Assembly (NCBI GenBank): GCA_964420365.1 | Contig: CAYQTA010000074.1 | Location: forward strand, 1 to 24,879 | Direction: 5' to 3' | DNA: 24,879 bases | Origin: JAMOQA01 sp964420365 | Lineage (GTDB): Bacteria; Acidobacteriota; Polarisedimenticolia; J045 | Shown: positions 15,374-24,010 of the stretch, piece after piece | How the letters are laid out: each line of letters starts with the position of its first letter | How positions within the stretch are numbered: the stretch's first letter is position 1 | Made by a program: the position numbers and the translations under genes | The notes under the pieces: model-generated | Database searches by the model: none | What the model was told of the DNA's origin: nothing | Seen by the model: the letters and a program-made list of their open reading frames with translations, nothing else

Positions 15374-16639
15374 TCAGCGTCCCGCGCCGTCGCCGAGCCG
15401 GAACCAGCCCGCCCGGCAGGTGCGTCGCCGACCGTCGTCGTCCACCCGGGTCACCCACCACCAGACGACCCCGTCCCGGTTGCGCCGCGCCTGGCGACGG
15501 ATCTTCTTCCACTGCTTCCTCGTCGGCGTGAATTCCGCGTCGCGGAGAACCTTCTTCCGGCCGCGTGGCCAGGTGACCACCTTGCCGAAGACCGGGTCCC
15601 CCGAGAAGGAGACCCGGTAGCCCCGGGTGCCCGCGAGGGGCGACCAGGAGAACGTCGGGGCCTCGTCCCGGGACACCACGGTCCCGGTCGCCGGAGCCCG
15701 CAGGCTCACGGGGGCGATCGGCGGGGCCGGATGGCGCCGCCAGGTGGTCAGGCGGTCCAGGTCCCGCCGGGCGACGTACGGCACGTAGCCCCGGGCCTCG
15801 GCCACCTCGTAGAAGCGATCGACCTTCTTCCGGGAGCGCGGGTAGTCCACGACCAGCACCCGCCGGCCCGCGTCCCGGAAGCGGTCGAGAAGCGGCACGA
15901 CCTCCCGGGTGAGGCCGCGGTGCTGGCGCCGGTTTCCCCGGAACCACGTGTCCTCGGCGCCGATCCCGGAGACCACGTCCAGGTACCCCTCGACCTCCAC
16001 CAGGCCCGGCGCGTTCTGGGGGACGACGAGGAAGTCCGGGTCCTCCGCCCGGGCGTGGGCGGCGATCCGGCGGACGAACTCGACCATCCGCTCCGCCGCG
16101 TCGGGGACCTCGTCGCGGCCGTCCGGGCCCCAGTACTCGTAGGCGTCGACGATGTCCAGGTAGACGCCGTCGAACCCCTGGGCGAGGATCCGGTCCAGGT
16201 AGTCGAGGACGATCTCCTGCCAGTCCGGGTCCCAGTAGCGGACCCGCCAGTTTCCCTTCCAGTGGGGGTTTTCCGGGCCGAGCCACGCGGGAGGGTCGTC
16301 GGCCCAGGCGGGGTCCCAGTAGTACCGGTAGTCCTCCGCCTCGCCGATGCTGAGGTAGGCGAGGACGACCCGGCCCCCGGACTTCATCAGGGCAACCTCG
16401 GAGGGGGACCACTCGCCGTCCTCCTCGCCGGTGGCGGAGTAGTCGGTGACGAGCAGCTCGAAGCCGGTGTCGGCGACCCTCGCCGGCACCACGTCCTGGA
16501 GCTGGTAGAGCCAGGAGCCGATCTCCGGGACGACGGGCGGCCCGGCCTCGGCGGAGGGGGCGGCGAGGCCCCCGAGGACGAGCAGGGAGAACGCCGCCGC
16601 GACGAGGGGGCGGCGGAGAAGATGGTACAGGGGGGTCAT
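15374..16639 (-). CDS. secreted TM1410/GH114-like glycoside hydrolase with C-terminal Fn3-like domain
   Basis: The 421-residue protein starts at ATG 16639, CGGAGG lying about 8 nt upstream. A signal peptide covers residues 1-32 (ending PSAEA). The catalytic region, about 35-290, is the MJ1477/TM1410-type TIM barrel: SWLYQLQDV, LLVTDYS, LAYLSIGEAEDYRYYW, WQEIVLDYLDRIL, GFDGVYLDIVDAYEYW, VVPQNAP and VVDYPR, with the Asp of YLDIVD and the Glu of SIGEAE as likely active-site acids. The family is related to endo-alpha-1,4-polygalactosaminidases. A C-terminal ~110-residue beta domain (FSWSPLAGTRGYRVSFSGD) looks like a fibronectin-III module. It is first in the operon with MscS and DUF3307. The substrate is probably a surface or biofilm amino-sugar polymer, inferred from the family only. 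Confidence 0.87.
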   Translation of the reverse strand: MTPLYHLLRRPLVAAAFSLLVLGGLAAPSAEAGPPVVPEIGSWLYQLQDVVPARVADTGFELLVTDYSATGEEDGEWSPSEVALMKSGGRVVLAYLSIGEAEDYRYYWDPAWADDPPAWLGPENPHWKGNWRVRYWDPDWQEIVLDYLDRILAQGFDGVYLDIVDAYEYWGPDGRDEVPDAAERMVEFVRRIAAHARAEDPDFLVVPQNAPGLVEVEGYLDVVSGIGAEDTWFRGNRRQHRGLTREVVPLLDRFRDAGRRVLVVDYPRSRKKVDRFYEVAEARGYVPYVARRDLDRLTTWRRHPAPPIAPVSLRAPATGTVVSRDEAPTFSWSPLAGTRGYRVSFSGDPVFGKVVTWPRGRKKVLRDAEFTPTRKQWKKIRRQARRNRDGVVWWWVTRVDDDGRRRTCRAGWFRLGDGAGR

Positions 16640-16981
16640 CGTGTCGATCCTCCGGTCGTGGCGAAGGCGGCCCGGGAACGCGCCCGGCCCGGCGACCCCA
16701 TCCTCTCCCTCCAGGCGCCCGGGGGCAAGACGGGAGCCGCCCGGGGGCGGAGTCGTCCCGGCGCCCCGCCGCGCCGCGGCCGTCCACCCGCCCGGGGCCC
16801 GCGAGCCCGGAAGCGACCCCGGCCCCCCGGGCCGGGAGGCTGATCCGGGCGACGCTTCGGTTCCTTGCCTGCCAGGTGGTGATCCTCAAGTAAGCCCCCA
16901 CCCGCGCGAAACGACGTTTGAAGACGAGGGCCCCGTCTGCACCCCGGGGGGAGGTCCGGGGCCCCGGAGGGGAGACGACCC
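16640..16981. other. divergent intergenic region between glycosidase and chemoreceptor genes
   Basis: These 342 bp separate two divergently transcribed genes and must hold both promoters. I see no credible gene. A lower-GC patch at about 16858-16930 contains TTGCCT and AAGTAAG-type hexamers, but no convincing sigma70, sigma28 or sigma54 pair. GGAGGGGAG at 16967-16975 is the chemoreceptor ribosome site. Confidence 0.45.
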
Positions 16982-18958
16982 GTGTTCGACCGCCTGAAGA
17001 TCCGGCCCCGGCTCCTGCTCGCGTTCGGCATCGTGGCCGCCGTCCTGCTCGTCCCCGCCGTCCTCGGTGTCGGCGCCCTGCGGTCCGTTTCCCGGGGACT
17101 CGAGGAGTGCGCCGCCGATCTCCCCGTGGTCGAGGCGGCCGGGGCGATGCAGTACGCGACCGCCCGGGAGATGCAGCAGGTGATGGAGATGATGGAGGCG
17201 GACACGCCGGAGGCTCTCGCCGCGGAGTCCGACGCGTGCTTCCGCTTCGCGGACCTGTTCGACACGTGCGCCCGGGCGATCCTCGAGGGCGGGGACACGC
17301 CCTTCGGGAAGGTCCGGCCGGTCCGCGGGGAGGCGGCGCGGCGCGCCGTCGCGGACGTCCGCCGCTACCACGACGAGGAGTTCCTGCCCCTCGTGAAGAA
17401 CCTGCACGAGGTCGCGAGCCGGGCCCTGGCCGCCTCCGACCGGGAGCGGTCCTCCCTCGAGGCGCGCCTCGAGGAGCTGGACTCGGCGATCGACGGTCGC
17501 GGCCAGGAGATGATCGAGAAGCTGGCCGCCGCCAACCGCGTGATCCGCGGGGCGGCGGAGGCGGAAGCGGCCCGCGACACGGCCGCCGCCAGGCGGAGCG
17601 TTCGCCTCGTGACCGTCGGGGTCGTTGCCGGGCTAGGGCTCGCGGCCGTTCTCGGCCTATGGCTGGCCGCCTCGATCTCCGGGCCGATCCGGGCGATGGT
17701 CGGCCATCTCCGGGAGGGCAGGCTGCGCGGCTGGGCCGAGGTCCGGCGCGGTGACGAGCTGGGCGACCTGGCCCGCGGTTTCGAGGAACTCGCCGCGTTG
17801 CTGGCGGAGAAGGCGGCGGCGGCGGAGCGGCTCGCGGCGGGAGACCTGGACGCGCGGATCGAGGTTGCCGGCGAGGACGACGAGATCGGGCGGGCCCTCT
17901 CGCGGATCGCGGAGACGTTGCGGGGCATCGTCGAGGAGCTCTCCTCGCTGAACGACGCCTGTCTCGGCGGGGATCTCTCCCACCGGTGCCGGGCCGGGCG
18001 GTTCCAGGGCGCGTTCGCCGGCATCCTCGAGGGCGTCAACGCCTCGATCGACACCCTCGTCCACCCGGTCGAGGAGGCGGCGCGGGTCCTCGAGGCGATC
18101 GCGGACGGGGACCTGACGGCGCGCGTACAGGGGGACTACCGGGGGGACCACGCCCGGATCCGCGACGCGGTCAACCGCGCGGTGGAGAGCCTGCACCGGA
18201 GCCTCGAATCGGTGGCGGCCGCGGGAAGCCAGGTGGAGACCGCCGCCGGCCAGATCTCCTCGGGAAGCCAGTCCCTCGCCCGGGGTTCCTCGCGCCAGGC
18301 CGAGATGGTCCAGGAGATCCAGCAGACCCTCGGCCAGCTCACCGAGCGCACGCGCTTCCACGTGACGCGCACCCGGGAGGGCCGCCAGATCGCCGGAGAG
18401 GCCCGGGATGCCACCGGCCGGGGAGAGCAGATGATGGAGCGGCTCGCCGCCGCGATGGAGGAGATCCGGCGCACCTCCCTCGAGACCGCGAAGATCGTCA
18501 AGACGATCGACGAGATCGCGTTCCAGACGAACCTGCTGGCGCTGAACGCCGCCGTCGAGGCTGCCCGCGCCGGCGAATCGGGCCGGGGGTTCGCCGTCGT
18601 CGCCGAGGAGGTCCGCAACCTGGCGATGCGGTCCGCGGAAGCGGCCCGCTCGACCTCCGAGATGATCGAGCACGCCGGGAAGAGCGTGGAGAGCGGAGTC
18701 GACCTGGTCGAGCGGACGATCGCGGCCCTTGCCGAGATCCGTCAGCGGGTGGAGCAGGTGGACGCCCTCGTCGAGGAAATCTCGGCCGCGGCGACCGAGC
18801 AGGAGACCGAGATCGACGGGATCGGCACGGCGGTGGAGACGATCGCGGGCGTCACCCGCGAGGTGGCGGCGGCCTCCGAGGAGTCGGCGGCCGCGGCCGA
18901 GGAGCTGGCGAGCCAGGCCAGCGAGCTGCGCGCCCTCGTCGGGCGGTTCCGGCTGTAA
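16982..18958 (+). CDS. methyl-accepting chemotaxis protein with HAMP repeats
   Basis: The 658-residue protein starts at GTG 16982 behind GGAGGGGAG. A first membrane helix spans about residues 11-33, a periplasmic helical-bundle sensor of ~170 residues follows (with a Met-rich MQQVMEMMEAD stretch), and a second helix spans about 208-229. Then come consecutive HAMP-like units: SGPIRAMVGHLREG ... RRGDELGDLARGFEEL, LAAGDLDARIEVAGEDDEIG, and IADGDLTARVQGDYRGDHARIRDAVNRAVE. The signalling domain contains the conserved hairpin tip IDEIAFQTNLLALNAAVEAA near residues 508-530 and EEVRNLAMRSAEAA after it. It recruits CheA/CheW and ends in RLSTRF-like VGRFRL. No che gene lies in the window. The ligand is unknown. 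Confidence 0.95.
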   Translation: MFDRLKIRPRLLLAFGIVAAVLLVPAVLGVGALRSVSRGLEECAADLPVVEAAGAMQYATAREMQQVMEMMEADTPEALAAESDACFRFADLFDTCARAILEGGDTPFGKVRPVRGEAARRAVADVRRYHDEEFLPLVKNLHEVASRALAASDRERSSLEARLEELDSAIDGRGQEMIEKLAAANRVIRGAAEAEAARDTAAARRSVRLVTVGVVAGLGLAAVLGLWLAASISGPIRAMVGHLREGRLRGWAEVRRGDELGDLARGFEELAALLAEKAAAAERLAAGDLDARIEVAGEDDEIGRALSRIAETLRGIVEELSSLNDACLGGDLSHRCRAGRFQGAFAGILEGVNASIDTLVHPVEEAARVLEAIADGDLTARVQGDYRGDHARIRDAVNRAVESLHRSLESVAAAGSQVETAAGQISSGSQSLARGSSRQAEMVQEIQQTLGQLTERTRFHVTRTREGRQIAGEARDATGRGEQMMERLAAAMEEIRRTSLETAKIVKTIDEIAFQTNLLALNAAVEAARAGESGRGFAVVAEEVRNLAMRSAEAARSTSEMIEHAGKSVESGVDLVERTIAALAEIRQRVEQVDALVEEISAAATEQETEIDGIGTAVETIAGVTREVAAASEESAAAAEELASQASELRALVGRFRL

Positions 18959-19051
18959 CGCGGGCTCCGGGACTCCGGTCCGTGTCGTTCATGTTCGGTC
19001 CTGCACGGCAGTTGCTGCCGGGCCGGGGCCCGCGGGGTAGACGGGGCCGCC

Positions 19052-19080
19052 TTGGCCTGCGACCGCTTCGCACGTAGACT
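19052..19080 (+). promoter_or_regulatory. candidate sigma70-type promoter for the porin gene
   Basis: TTGGCC at 19052-19057 and TAGACT at 19075-19080 are separated by 17 bp, each matching 4 of 6 consensus bases. They sit 45 bp upstream of the porin ATG in a 166-bp gap after the chemoreceptor stop. GGAGGG-type ribosome sites follow before the start. Confidence 0.45.
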
Positions 19081-19124
19081 CCCCCTTTCCCGGGAGAACG
19101 GCGAAGGAGGGAGGGGCTGGACCG

Positions 19125-20408
19125 ATGAAGGCTCCCACCGAGACGGCAGGCGGCGCGTGCCGCCGAACGACCCTGGCGGTCGCGCTCCTGGTGGGCGGGG
19201 TGCTGCTGTCGCCGGCCGCGTCCGCCGAGGCCATCGTCGAGGCGGCGCCGGAACCGGTCCCGCCGACCCGGACCTGCGAGGCGTGCGACCTCGAGGAATC
19301 CGCGGGCGGGGACCGGCGGGCGGGGACGGTTGCCGGCTGGCTGGTCCACCTCGAGGAGGCGGGCATCTCCCCGGAAGCCCACCTGCTGTGGGACGGGTCC
19401 CGGGTCCTCGACGGCGGCGTCCGCGAGCGCTGGACCACCCGGTGGCTGCTCCAGCTCGGGGCGACGTTCGACCTCGAGCGCCTTGCCGGCTGGAAGGGGG
19501 CCACGGGGTTCGCCGGGTTTCACGTCCACCGGGGACGGGACGGGTCCCTCGACGCCGGCGACATCCAGGCCTACTCGAACATCGACGCCGACCGGTTCAC
19601 GGAGATCGACGAGCTGTGGCTCGAGCAGCGGCTCCTCGACGACCGGGTCCGGCTCAAGGTCGGCCGCGTCGACGCGAACACCGAGTTCGCGTGCATCGAC
19701 GCCGCCGGCGACTTCCTGAACTCGTCCGCCGGCTTCAGTCCCACGATCCTGACCCTGCCGACCTACCCCTCGCCCGAGCCGAGCGTCAACCTGTTCGTCG
19801 AGGTGGCGCCCCGGGTGACCGTCGGCCTCGGGATCTACCGCAGCGCGCTCGCCCGGCACGTGCTCACCCTCTCGCCGGACGAGCGGTTCCTGGTCGGCGA
19901 GGTGGACGTGCGCTGGGACGCGAGCGGCACCGGGAAGCTCGGGATCGGCGGCTGGCACGAGTCGGCCACCCTCGAGCGGTTCGACGGCGGCACCGAGGAC
20001 GGCACCTCGGGGATGTTCGCCGTCTTCGAGCAGCGGCTCTGGGCGGCCGGCGCGGGCGAGGACGCGGAGCCGGCGCGGGCCCTCTCGCTGTTCGCCCAGT
20101 ACGGCAGCGCGGACGAGGACGTCGGCGACTTCGCCCACCACTACGGGATCGGGCTGCTCGCGAGGGGCCCGGTGCCGGGCCGCCCCGGGGACGTCGCCGG
20201 CGTGATGGTCTCGCGGGTCGATCTCAGCGACGTGCCGGCGGCCGGCTTCCCGGACGACGAAACGGCCTGGGAAGTGTTCTGGTCCTTCGAGGTGACTCCG
20301 TGGCTGCACGTGCAGCCGGACGTGCAGTACATCCGGCACCCGTCCGGCAGCGCCGAGGGCATCGACGACGCGCTGGTCGGCACCCTCCGCGTGCACCTCG
20401 ACTTCTGA
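19125..20408 (+). CDS. OprB-like carbohydrate-selective porin
   Basis: The 427-residue protein starts at ATG 19125, downstream of GGAGGGAGGGG. A signal peptide covers about residues 1-35 (ending SAEA). After a linker containing an unusual CEAC pair, the mature part has the OprB layout: GWLVHLEEAGISPEAHLLWD, WLLQLGATFDLERLAGWKG, the FAGFHVHRGRDGS strand, ELWLEQRLLDDRVRLKVGRVDANTEFA, SSAGFSPTILTLPTYP, GLGIYRS, and a last strand ending in Phe (GTLRVHLDF), the usual outer-membrane insertion signal. OprB porins let sugars diffuse through the outer membrane. The gene is monocistronic, with convergent hairpins after the stop. The substrate is not readable from sequence. Confidence 0.88.
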   Translation: MKAPTETAGGACRRTTLAVALLVGGVLLSPAASAEAIVEAAPEPVPPTRTCEACDLEESAGGDRRAGTVAGWLVHLEEAGISPEAHLLWDGSRVLDGGVRERWTTRWLLQLGATFDLERLAGWKGATGFAGFHVHRGRDGSLDAGDIQAYSNIDADRFTEIDELWLEQRLLDDRVRLKVGRVDANTEFACIDAAGDFLNSSAGFSPTILTLPTYPSPEPSVNLFVEVAPRVTVGLGIYRSALARHVLTLSPDERFLVGEVDVRWDASGTGKLGIGGWHESATLERFDGGTEDGTSGMFAVFEQRLWAAGAGEDAEPARALSLFAQYGSADEDVGDFAHHYGIGLLARGPVPGRPGDVAGVMVSRVDLSDVPAAGFPDDETAWEVFWSFEVTPWLHVQPDVQYIRHPSGSAEGIDDALVGTLRVHLDF

Positions 20409-20430
20409 TTCCGGGGTCGCCGCGTGGTGC

Positions 20431-20447
20431 GCGGCGCTTCGCGCCGC
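20431..20447. terminator. hairpin 1 in the porin/binding-protein convergent gap
   Basis: GCGGCGC-TTC-GCGCCGC is a perfect 7-bp inverted repeat 22 bp after the porin stop. Together with the two hairpins that follow, it probably ends transcription from both converging genes. Confidence 0.55.
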
Positions 20448-20448
20448 C

Positions 20449-20512
20449 CGGGTCGCCTTCCGGCGACCCCTACACGAAACCCGCGGGTCGCCTTCCGGCG
20501 ACCCCTACACGA
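20449..20512. repeat. tandem 29-bp repeat, each copy holding a perfect 8-bp hairpin
   Basis: Two identical 29-bp copies (20449-20477 and 20484-20512) lie 35 bp apart. Each contains GGGTCGCC-TTCC-GGCGACCC, an exact 8-bp stem with a 4-nt loop (20450-20469 and 20485-20504), followed by CCTACACGA. Because the stems are palindromic they work on both strands, fitting duplicated bidirectional terminators. A mobile palindromic repeat (REP-like) is the alternative. Confidence 0.85.
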
Positions 20513-20556
20513 GGTCCCCTGCGGGAGACCCGCATTGCCCGCGGGCGGCGGGCGCG

Positions 20557-21327
20557 TCAGGGGGCGTCGCGGAGGAGGGCGGCCAGGCGGGGGAGGGCCT
20601 CGCGGGTCCGGGTCCCGTACCAGAAGAGGTCGCGCCCGTCGACGGGAACGGCGCGCGGGGGCGCGGCCCGGCGGCGCGCCACCGCGTCGATCAGCGGCGC
20701 CGCCGCGTCCCTCGTGAAGGCGTACGGCTCGCTGGGGAGCAGGACCACCGCGGGCTCGAGGGCCGCGGCCTCCCCGAGGGGAACGCGGGGGTAGCGGGGC
20801 GGCCCCGCCGGCACCACCGCGAGGCCGAGGCGACCGAGCAGGCGGCCGGCGTACGTCTCCCGCGCCACCAGGATCCACGGGTCGCGCCAGGCGGGAACCA
20901 GCGCCCGGGGCGGATCGGCGGGCGGCGCCGGCAGGGACGCGAGCGCCTCCTCGAGGGCGGCCGCCTCCTCGTCGCCCCGCGGGAGCCCGAGGCGCCGGCC
21001 GAGCTCCCGGAGGAGCGGCGGGACGTCCGCGGGGTCCTCGACCCGGGCGACGAGAAGCTCGATCCCCGCCTTGGCGAGGGCCTCCGCGTCCTCGCGGCGG
21101 TTCTCGTCCCGGTCGAGCAGGACCAGGTCCGGTCGCAGGGCGACGATCCGCTCGAGGTCCGGCGTCTTCGTCCCGCCGACCGCCGGCACCGGGCCCTCCG
21201 CCCCGCGCACCCGCGGGCAGAAGGCGGTCCTCCCGGCGAGGAGCCCCGCGCCCCCGAGGGCGGTGACGGTCTCCGTCAGCGAGGGGACCAGGCTGACGAC
21301 GCGGGGTGCCGGTCCGCCTGCCGCCAT
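20557..21327 (-). CDS. BtuF-like periplasmic-binding-fold protein (helical-backbone metal receptor), apparently cytoplasmic
   Basis: The 256-residue protein starts at ATG 21327 with GGGAG about 10 nt upstream. It reads RVVSLVPSLTETVTALGGAGLLAGRT from residue 9, then PAVGGTKTPDLERIVALRPDLVLL, a rigid central helix, then AWRDPWILVARETYAGRLLGRLGL and VVLLPSEPYAFT. That is the TroA/BtuF-type binding fold used for cobalamin, haem or ferric siderophores. The family normally has a signal peptide, but none is present here because the fold begins within ten residues of the start. No upstream in-frame start restores one before the adjacent gene's end. It lies 80 bp downstream of the DUF5916 gene on the same strand. 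The ligand is probably a cobalamin-like or metal complex; BtuCD-type permease genes are absent. Confidence 0.85.
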   Translation of the reverse strand: MAAGGPAPRVVSLVPSLTETVTALGGAGLLAGRTAFCPRVRGAEGPVPAVGGTKTPDLERIVALRPDLVLLDRDENRREDAEALAKAGIELLVARVEDPADVPPLLRELGRRLGLPRGDEEAAALEEALASLPAPPADPPRALVPAWRDPWILVARETYAGRLLGRLGLAVVPAGPPRYPRVPLGEAAALEPAVVLLPSEPYAFTRDAAAPLIDAVARRRAAPPRAVPVDGRDLFWYGTRTREALPRLAALLRDAP

Positions 21328-21407
21328 CGCCTCGCTCCCTTCCGCTCCCGCGCCGGGCCCCCGCGCGCGCCGTGCGGCCGTTCGCGGCGGACCCGCCCCG
21401 GCCGCCG

Positions 21408-23789
21408 CTACGGCCGGAACGTCCAGCGCAGCTTGACCACGACCTGGTCGTCCAGCGGCCGGAACGCGAACGCGCCGACGTCCCGGCCGGCCTCCTCGTC
21501 GAACGGTCGCAGCCAGTCGCGGTTCCAGACGACGTAGAGGTCGTTGCCCGGCCGGATCGTCCACCTGAGCCGGGTGTTCATCCCGAGGTTCCGCGACTCG
21601 CTGTCGTACTGGAAGTAGCTCGAGAGCACGACGTCGGGCGTGAACGCCCACACCGCCTTCAGTTGCCAGAGCCGCTGGATGAAGTCCCCGTACGGCAGGT
21701 GCCCGACGTCGGTCTCTCCCTCGAGGGAGAGCGAGAGGTGTCCCCCCGGGTCGGTCCAGGTGACGAACCCCTCGTACTGGGTGAGATGCCCGTCGTAGAA
21801 CTCGCCGAACCAGATCGTCGCCCCGACCCGGGCCGGCCGGTGGCGCGAGGACTGGGCCTCCACCCGGTAGCGGGTCATGTGGTAGTCGCCCGGCGGGATC
21901 ACGACGCCCGGCGCGATCTCGAACGGCTCGTCGATCCGCTCGTACTGGGGCACCCAGTTCGCCTCGAGGTGCTCGCCGGTCTCCGTCGCCGCGTTGAACG
22001 GCGCGGTGAAGACCCGCCACGACTGGGTGCCGCCGTCCCCGTGCAGGTCGCGGACGACCGTCACGTAGAACTCGAAGTAGAACTGCCGCACCCAGTCGAA
22101 GAGGCTCCCGTCCGGCGGCCGCGGCTGGTAGGCGCCGCCCCCCTGGAACCAGCGGGTCCCCGGCCGCGGGAGGAACCCGAGGGCCGGGTCCATCGCCTCC
22201 CCGAACTGCTTGTAGACGAAGAAGACGTCCCACAGGTCGTTCGGGTAGTCGATCTTGAGGCCCCAGCCCGACCGGTCCCCGTCGGGCACGTCCCCCCGGG
22301 TCGTCGCGGTCCACGCTCCGACCGAGAAGTTCTTGTCCCCCCGGAAGGTCGACGTCTGCCAGTTGACGTCCAGGCCGTAGAGGGCGTTGTCGTGGACGCC
22401 GTCCGGGTCGCCGTTCGTCGAGATGGCGCCGACGGTCAGGTGCTCGTCGACGTCGTAGGTCACCCGCCCGGCGAACAGGTTGGTCCCCTTCGCGCCCGGG
22501 GCGTCACCGGTCTGCGCGTCGAGCAGGGCCACCCCCCAGCGCCCGGCCTGGCCGAGCAGCTTGAGGCCGACGTCGATCGGCACCTGGTGGCCCCGGTACA
22601 GGCCGACCCGCCGGGAGAAGAACGGGATGAAGTCGACGTGCAGCCCGGCGCCGAACCGGAACAGGTTGGACCCCTCGAGGAAGAATGCCCGCTTCTCCGG
22701 GAAGAACAGCGGGAACCGGGTCAGGTTCACCTGGCGGGTGTCGACCTCGGTCTCCGCGAAGTCGGTGTTCACCGTCAGGACCGCCGTCATCTCCGGCGTC
22801 ACGTTCCAGGTGACGTCGAGTCCGCCGTCCCCTTCCGTCGCCTCGTCGTCGGTCCCGCGCACCCGGTGGTAGCGGACGAGCCCGTAGGGACTGATCGAGA
22901 GGCCGCGTCCCTGGCGGAGCCCGCCGACGCCCACCAGCTTCCCTGCCCGGCGGAAGTCCGTGATGAACGAGTCGAGGGTGGTCCCGGCCCAGCGGAGGGT
23001 GATCCGGTCGCGGGAGACGTACCGCTCGACGTTGAACTCCCAGGCGTCCGCCCCGGGCGTGAAGCGGAGCGTCTGGGCCGGGATCCGGATCTCGGCGACC
23101 CATCCCTCCGGCGTGACCCGGGCCCGCGCGTCCCAGATGCCGTCCCAGTCGGTGGAGAAGTCCTCCGGGCCGGAGATCAGCCCGTCGAGGCGGGCGCCCG
23201 CGGCGTTGACCCGGAAGGCGTACCCGCGCCGCCGGTCCCCGAGCGTCGAGAGGACGACCATCACGGTGTCGTCCCCGTACATGTTCCCGTCCCGCTGCAT
23301 CGTGTGGATCGCGATCCGGTCCGGCTCCGGGTCCCGGCAGACGATCCCGAGGTAGAGGTTCCGCTCGTCGACCAGCACCCGGACCTCGGTCCGGTACGGC
23401 GTCGGCTCCCCCGGGCGCGGCTCCTGCTGGACGAGGTCCTCGATCAGCCCGGCCCTCCGCCAGTCCGGCTCGTCCAGCTTCCCGTCGATCCTGATCGGTC
23501 CCTCGGCCCGCCCCGCGACGACGACCTTCGGCCCCGGCGCCGCGGAGGCTGGCGGGACCTCGGGGGCTACCGGGGCGGCCCTCCGGGCGTGGCCCGATGC
23601 GAACGCTGCCGCCGAGCCGGCGGGCAGGGCGACGGCGAGAAAGACCAGGGAGCGGACGAGGAGATTGAGCGGGGGAAGGGACCGTCCGCGGAGCCCGCGC
23701 CACCGCCGGCGTGGGCCGACGGGACGGACGGTGCAGACCGGGCGAGGCTGCGGGACCCGGGCGGGGCGGTTCTCGGGCATCGCGGGCAC
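21408..23789 (-). CDS. DUF5916 outer-membrane protein with N-terminal CBM9-like domain
   Basis: The 793-residue protein starts at GTG 23789. This start was chosen because GGAGG (23798-23802) lies 8 nt upstream; the ATG 9 bp downstream lacks a site, and longer starts run into tandem repeat DNA. An Arg/Pro-rich n-region is followed by a hydrophobic segment near residues 40-62 (signal peptide). Residues ~85-270 are a CBM9-like beta domain (IRIDGKLDEPDWRRA, YRTEVRVLVDERNLYLGI, DTVMVVL, GYAFRVNAAG, WVAEIRIPAQTLRF). The long remainder contains FPLFFPEKRAFFLEG, typical of DUF5916, and many amphipathic beta strands ending in KLRWTFRP, suggesting an outer-membrane barrel. The function is unknown, perhaps uptake or degradation of polymers. 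Confidence 0.9.
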   Translation of the reverse strand: MPAMPENRPARVPQPRPVCTVRPVGPRRRWRGLRGRSLPPLNLLVRSLVFLAVALPAGSAAAFASGHARRAAPVAPEVPPASAAPGPKVVVAGRAEGPIRIDGKLDEPDWRRAGLIEDLVQQEPRPGEPTPYRTEVRVLVDERNLYLGIVCRDPEPDRIAIHTMQRDGNMYGDDTVMVVLSTLGDRRRGYAFRVNAAGARLDGLISGPEDFSTDWDGIWDARARVTPEGWVAEIRIPAQTLRFTPGADAWEFNVERYVSRDRITLRWAGTTLDSFITDFRRAGKLVGVGGLRQGRGLSISPYGLVRYHRVRGTDDEATEGDGGLDVTWNVTPEMTAVLTVNTDFAETEVDTRQVNLTRFPLFFPEKRAFFLEGSNLFRFGAGLHVDFIPFFSRRVGLYRGHQVPIDVGLKLLGQAGRWGVALLDAQTGDAPGAKGTNLFAGRVTYDVDEHLTVGAISTNGDPDGVHDNALYGLDVNWQTSTFRGDKNFSVGAWTATTRGDVPDGDRSGWGLKIDYPNDLWDVFFVYKQFGEAMDPALGFLPRPGTRWFQGGGAYQPRPPDGSLFDWVRQFYFEFYVTVVRDLHGDGGTQSWRVFTAPFNAATETGEHLEANWVPQYERIDEPFEIAPGVVIPPGDYHMTRYRVEAQSSRHRPARVGATIWFGEFYDGHLTQYEGFVTWTDPGGHLSLSLEGETDVGHLPYGDFIQRLWQLKAVWAFTPDVVLSSYFQYDSESRNLGMNTRLRWTIRPGNDLYVVWNRDWLRPFDEEAGRDVGAFAFRPLDDQVVVKLRWTFRP

Positions 23790-23797
23790 GGTTCGGG

Positions 23798-23802
23798 CCT
23801 CC
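23798..23802 (-). promoter_or_regulatory. ribosome binding site deciding the DUF5916 start
   Basis: On the minus strand this reads GGAGG, exactly 8 nt before GTG 23789. No other in-frame start between here and 24278 was seen with a comparable site, and none exists downstream before the signal sequence except the ATG at 23780. Confidence 0.65.
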
Positions 23803-24010
23803 GTTCGCGCTACCGTTGGTGCTGCCCTCGTGCGTGGCCGTGTCGGCCCCGTGTCGGCGGGCTGGTTGCCGGTCTTCCCGGGGCCGGTGACCGATGGCCG
23901 GCCAGCATACCCCGCCGGCGCCGCCGCCGGTTCCCTCTCCCCGTGACCGGTCGTCCCACCCGTCCGCACGGCCCCCCGGCCGCCGGCGCGCTGTCGCCGT
24001 CCCCGCCCCC

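Noticed and set aside
13655..16843. 1062-codon plus-strand open frame opposite DUF3307, MscS and the glycosidase
   Set aside because: A product of GC-rich codon bias: the minus strand carries three proteins with recognisable families.
16858..16900. Flagellar sigma28 or sigma54 promoter before the chemoreceptor
   Set aside because: Short matches such as TAAG and TTGCCT occur, but spacing and the second element do not fit either consensus.
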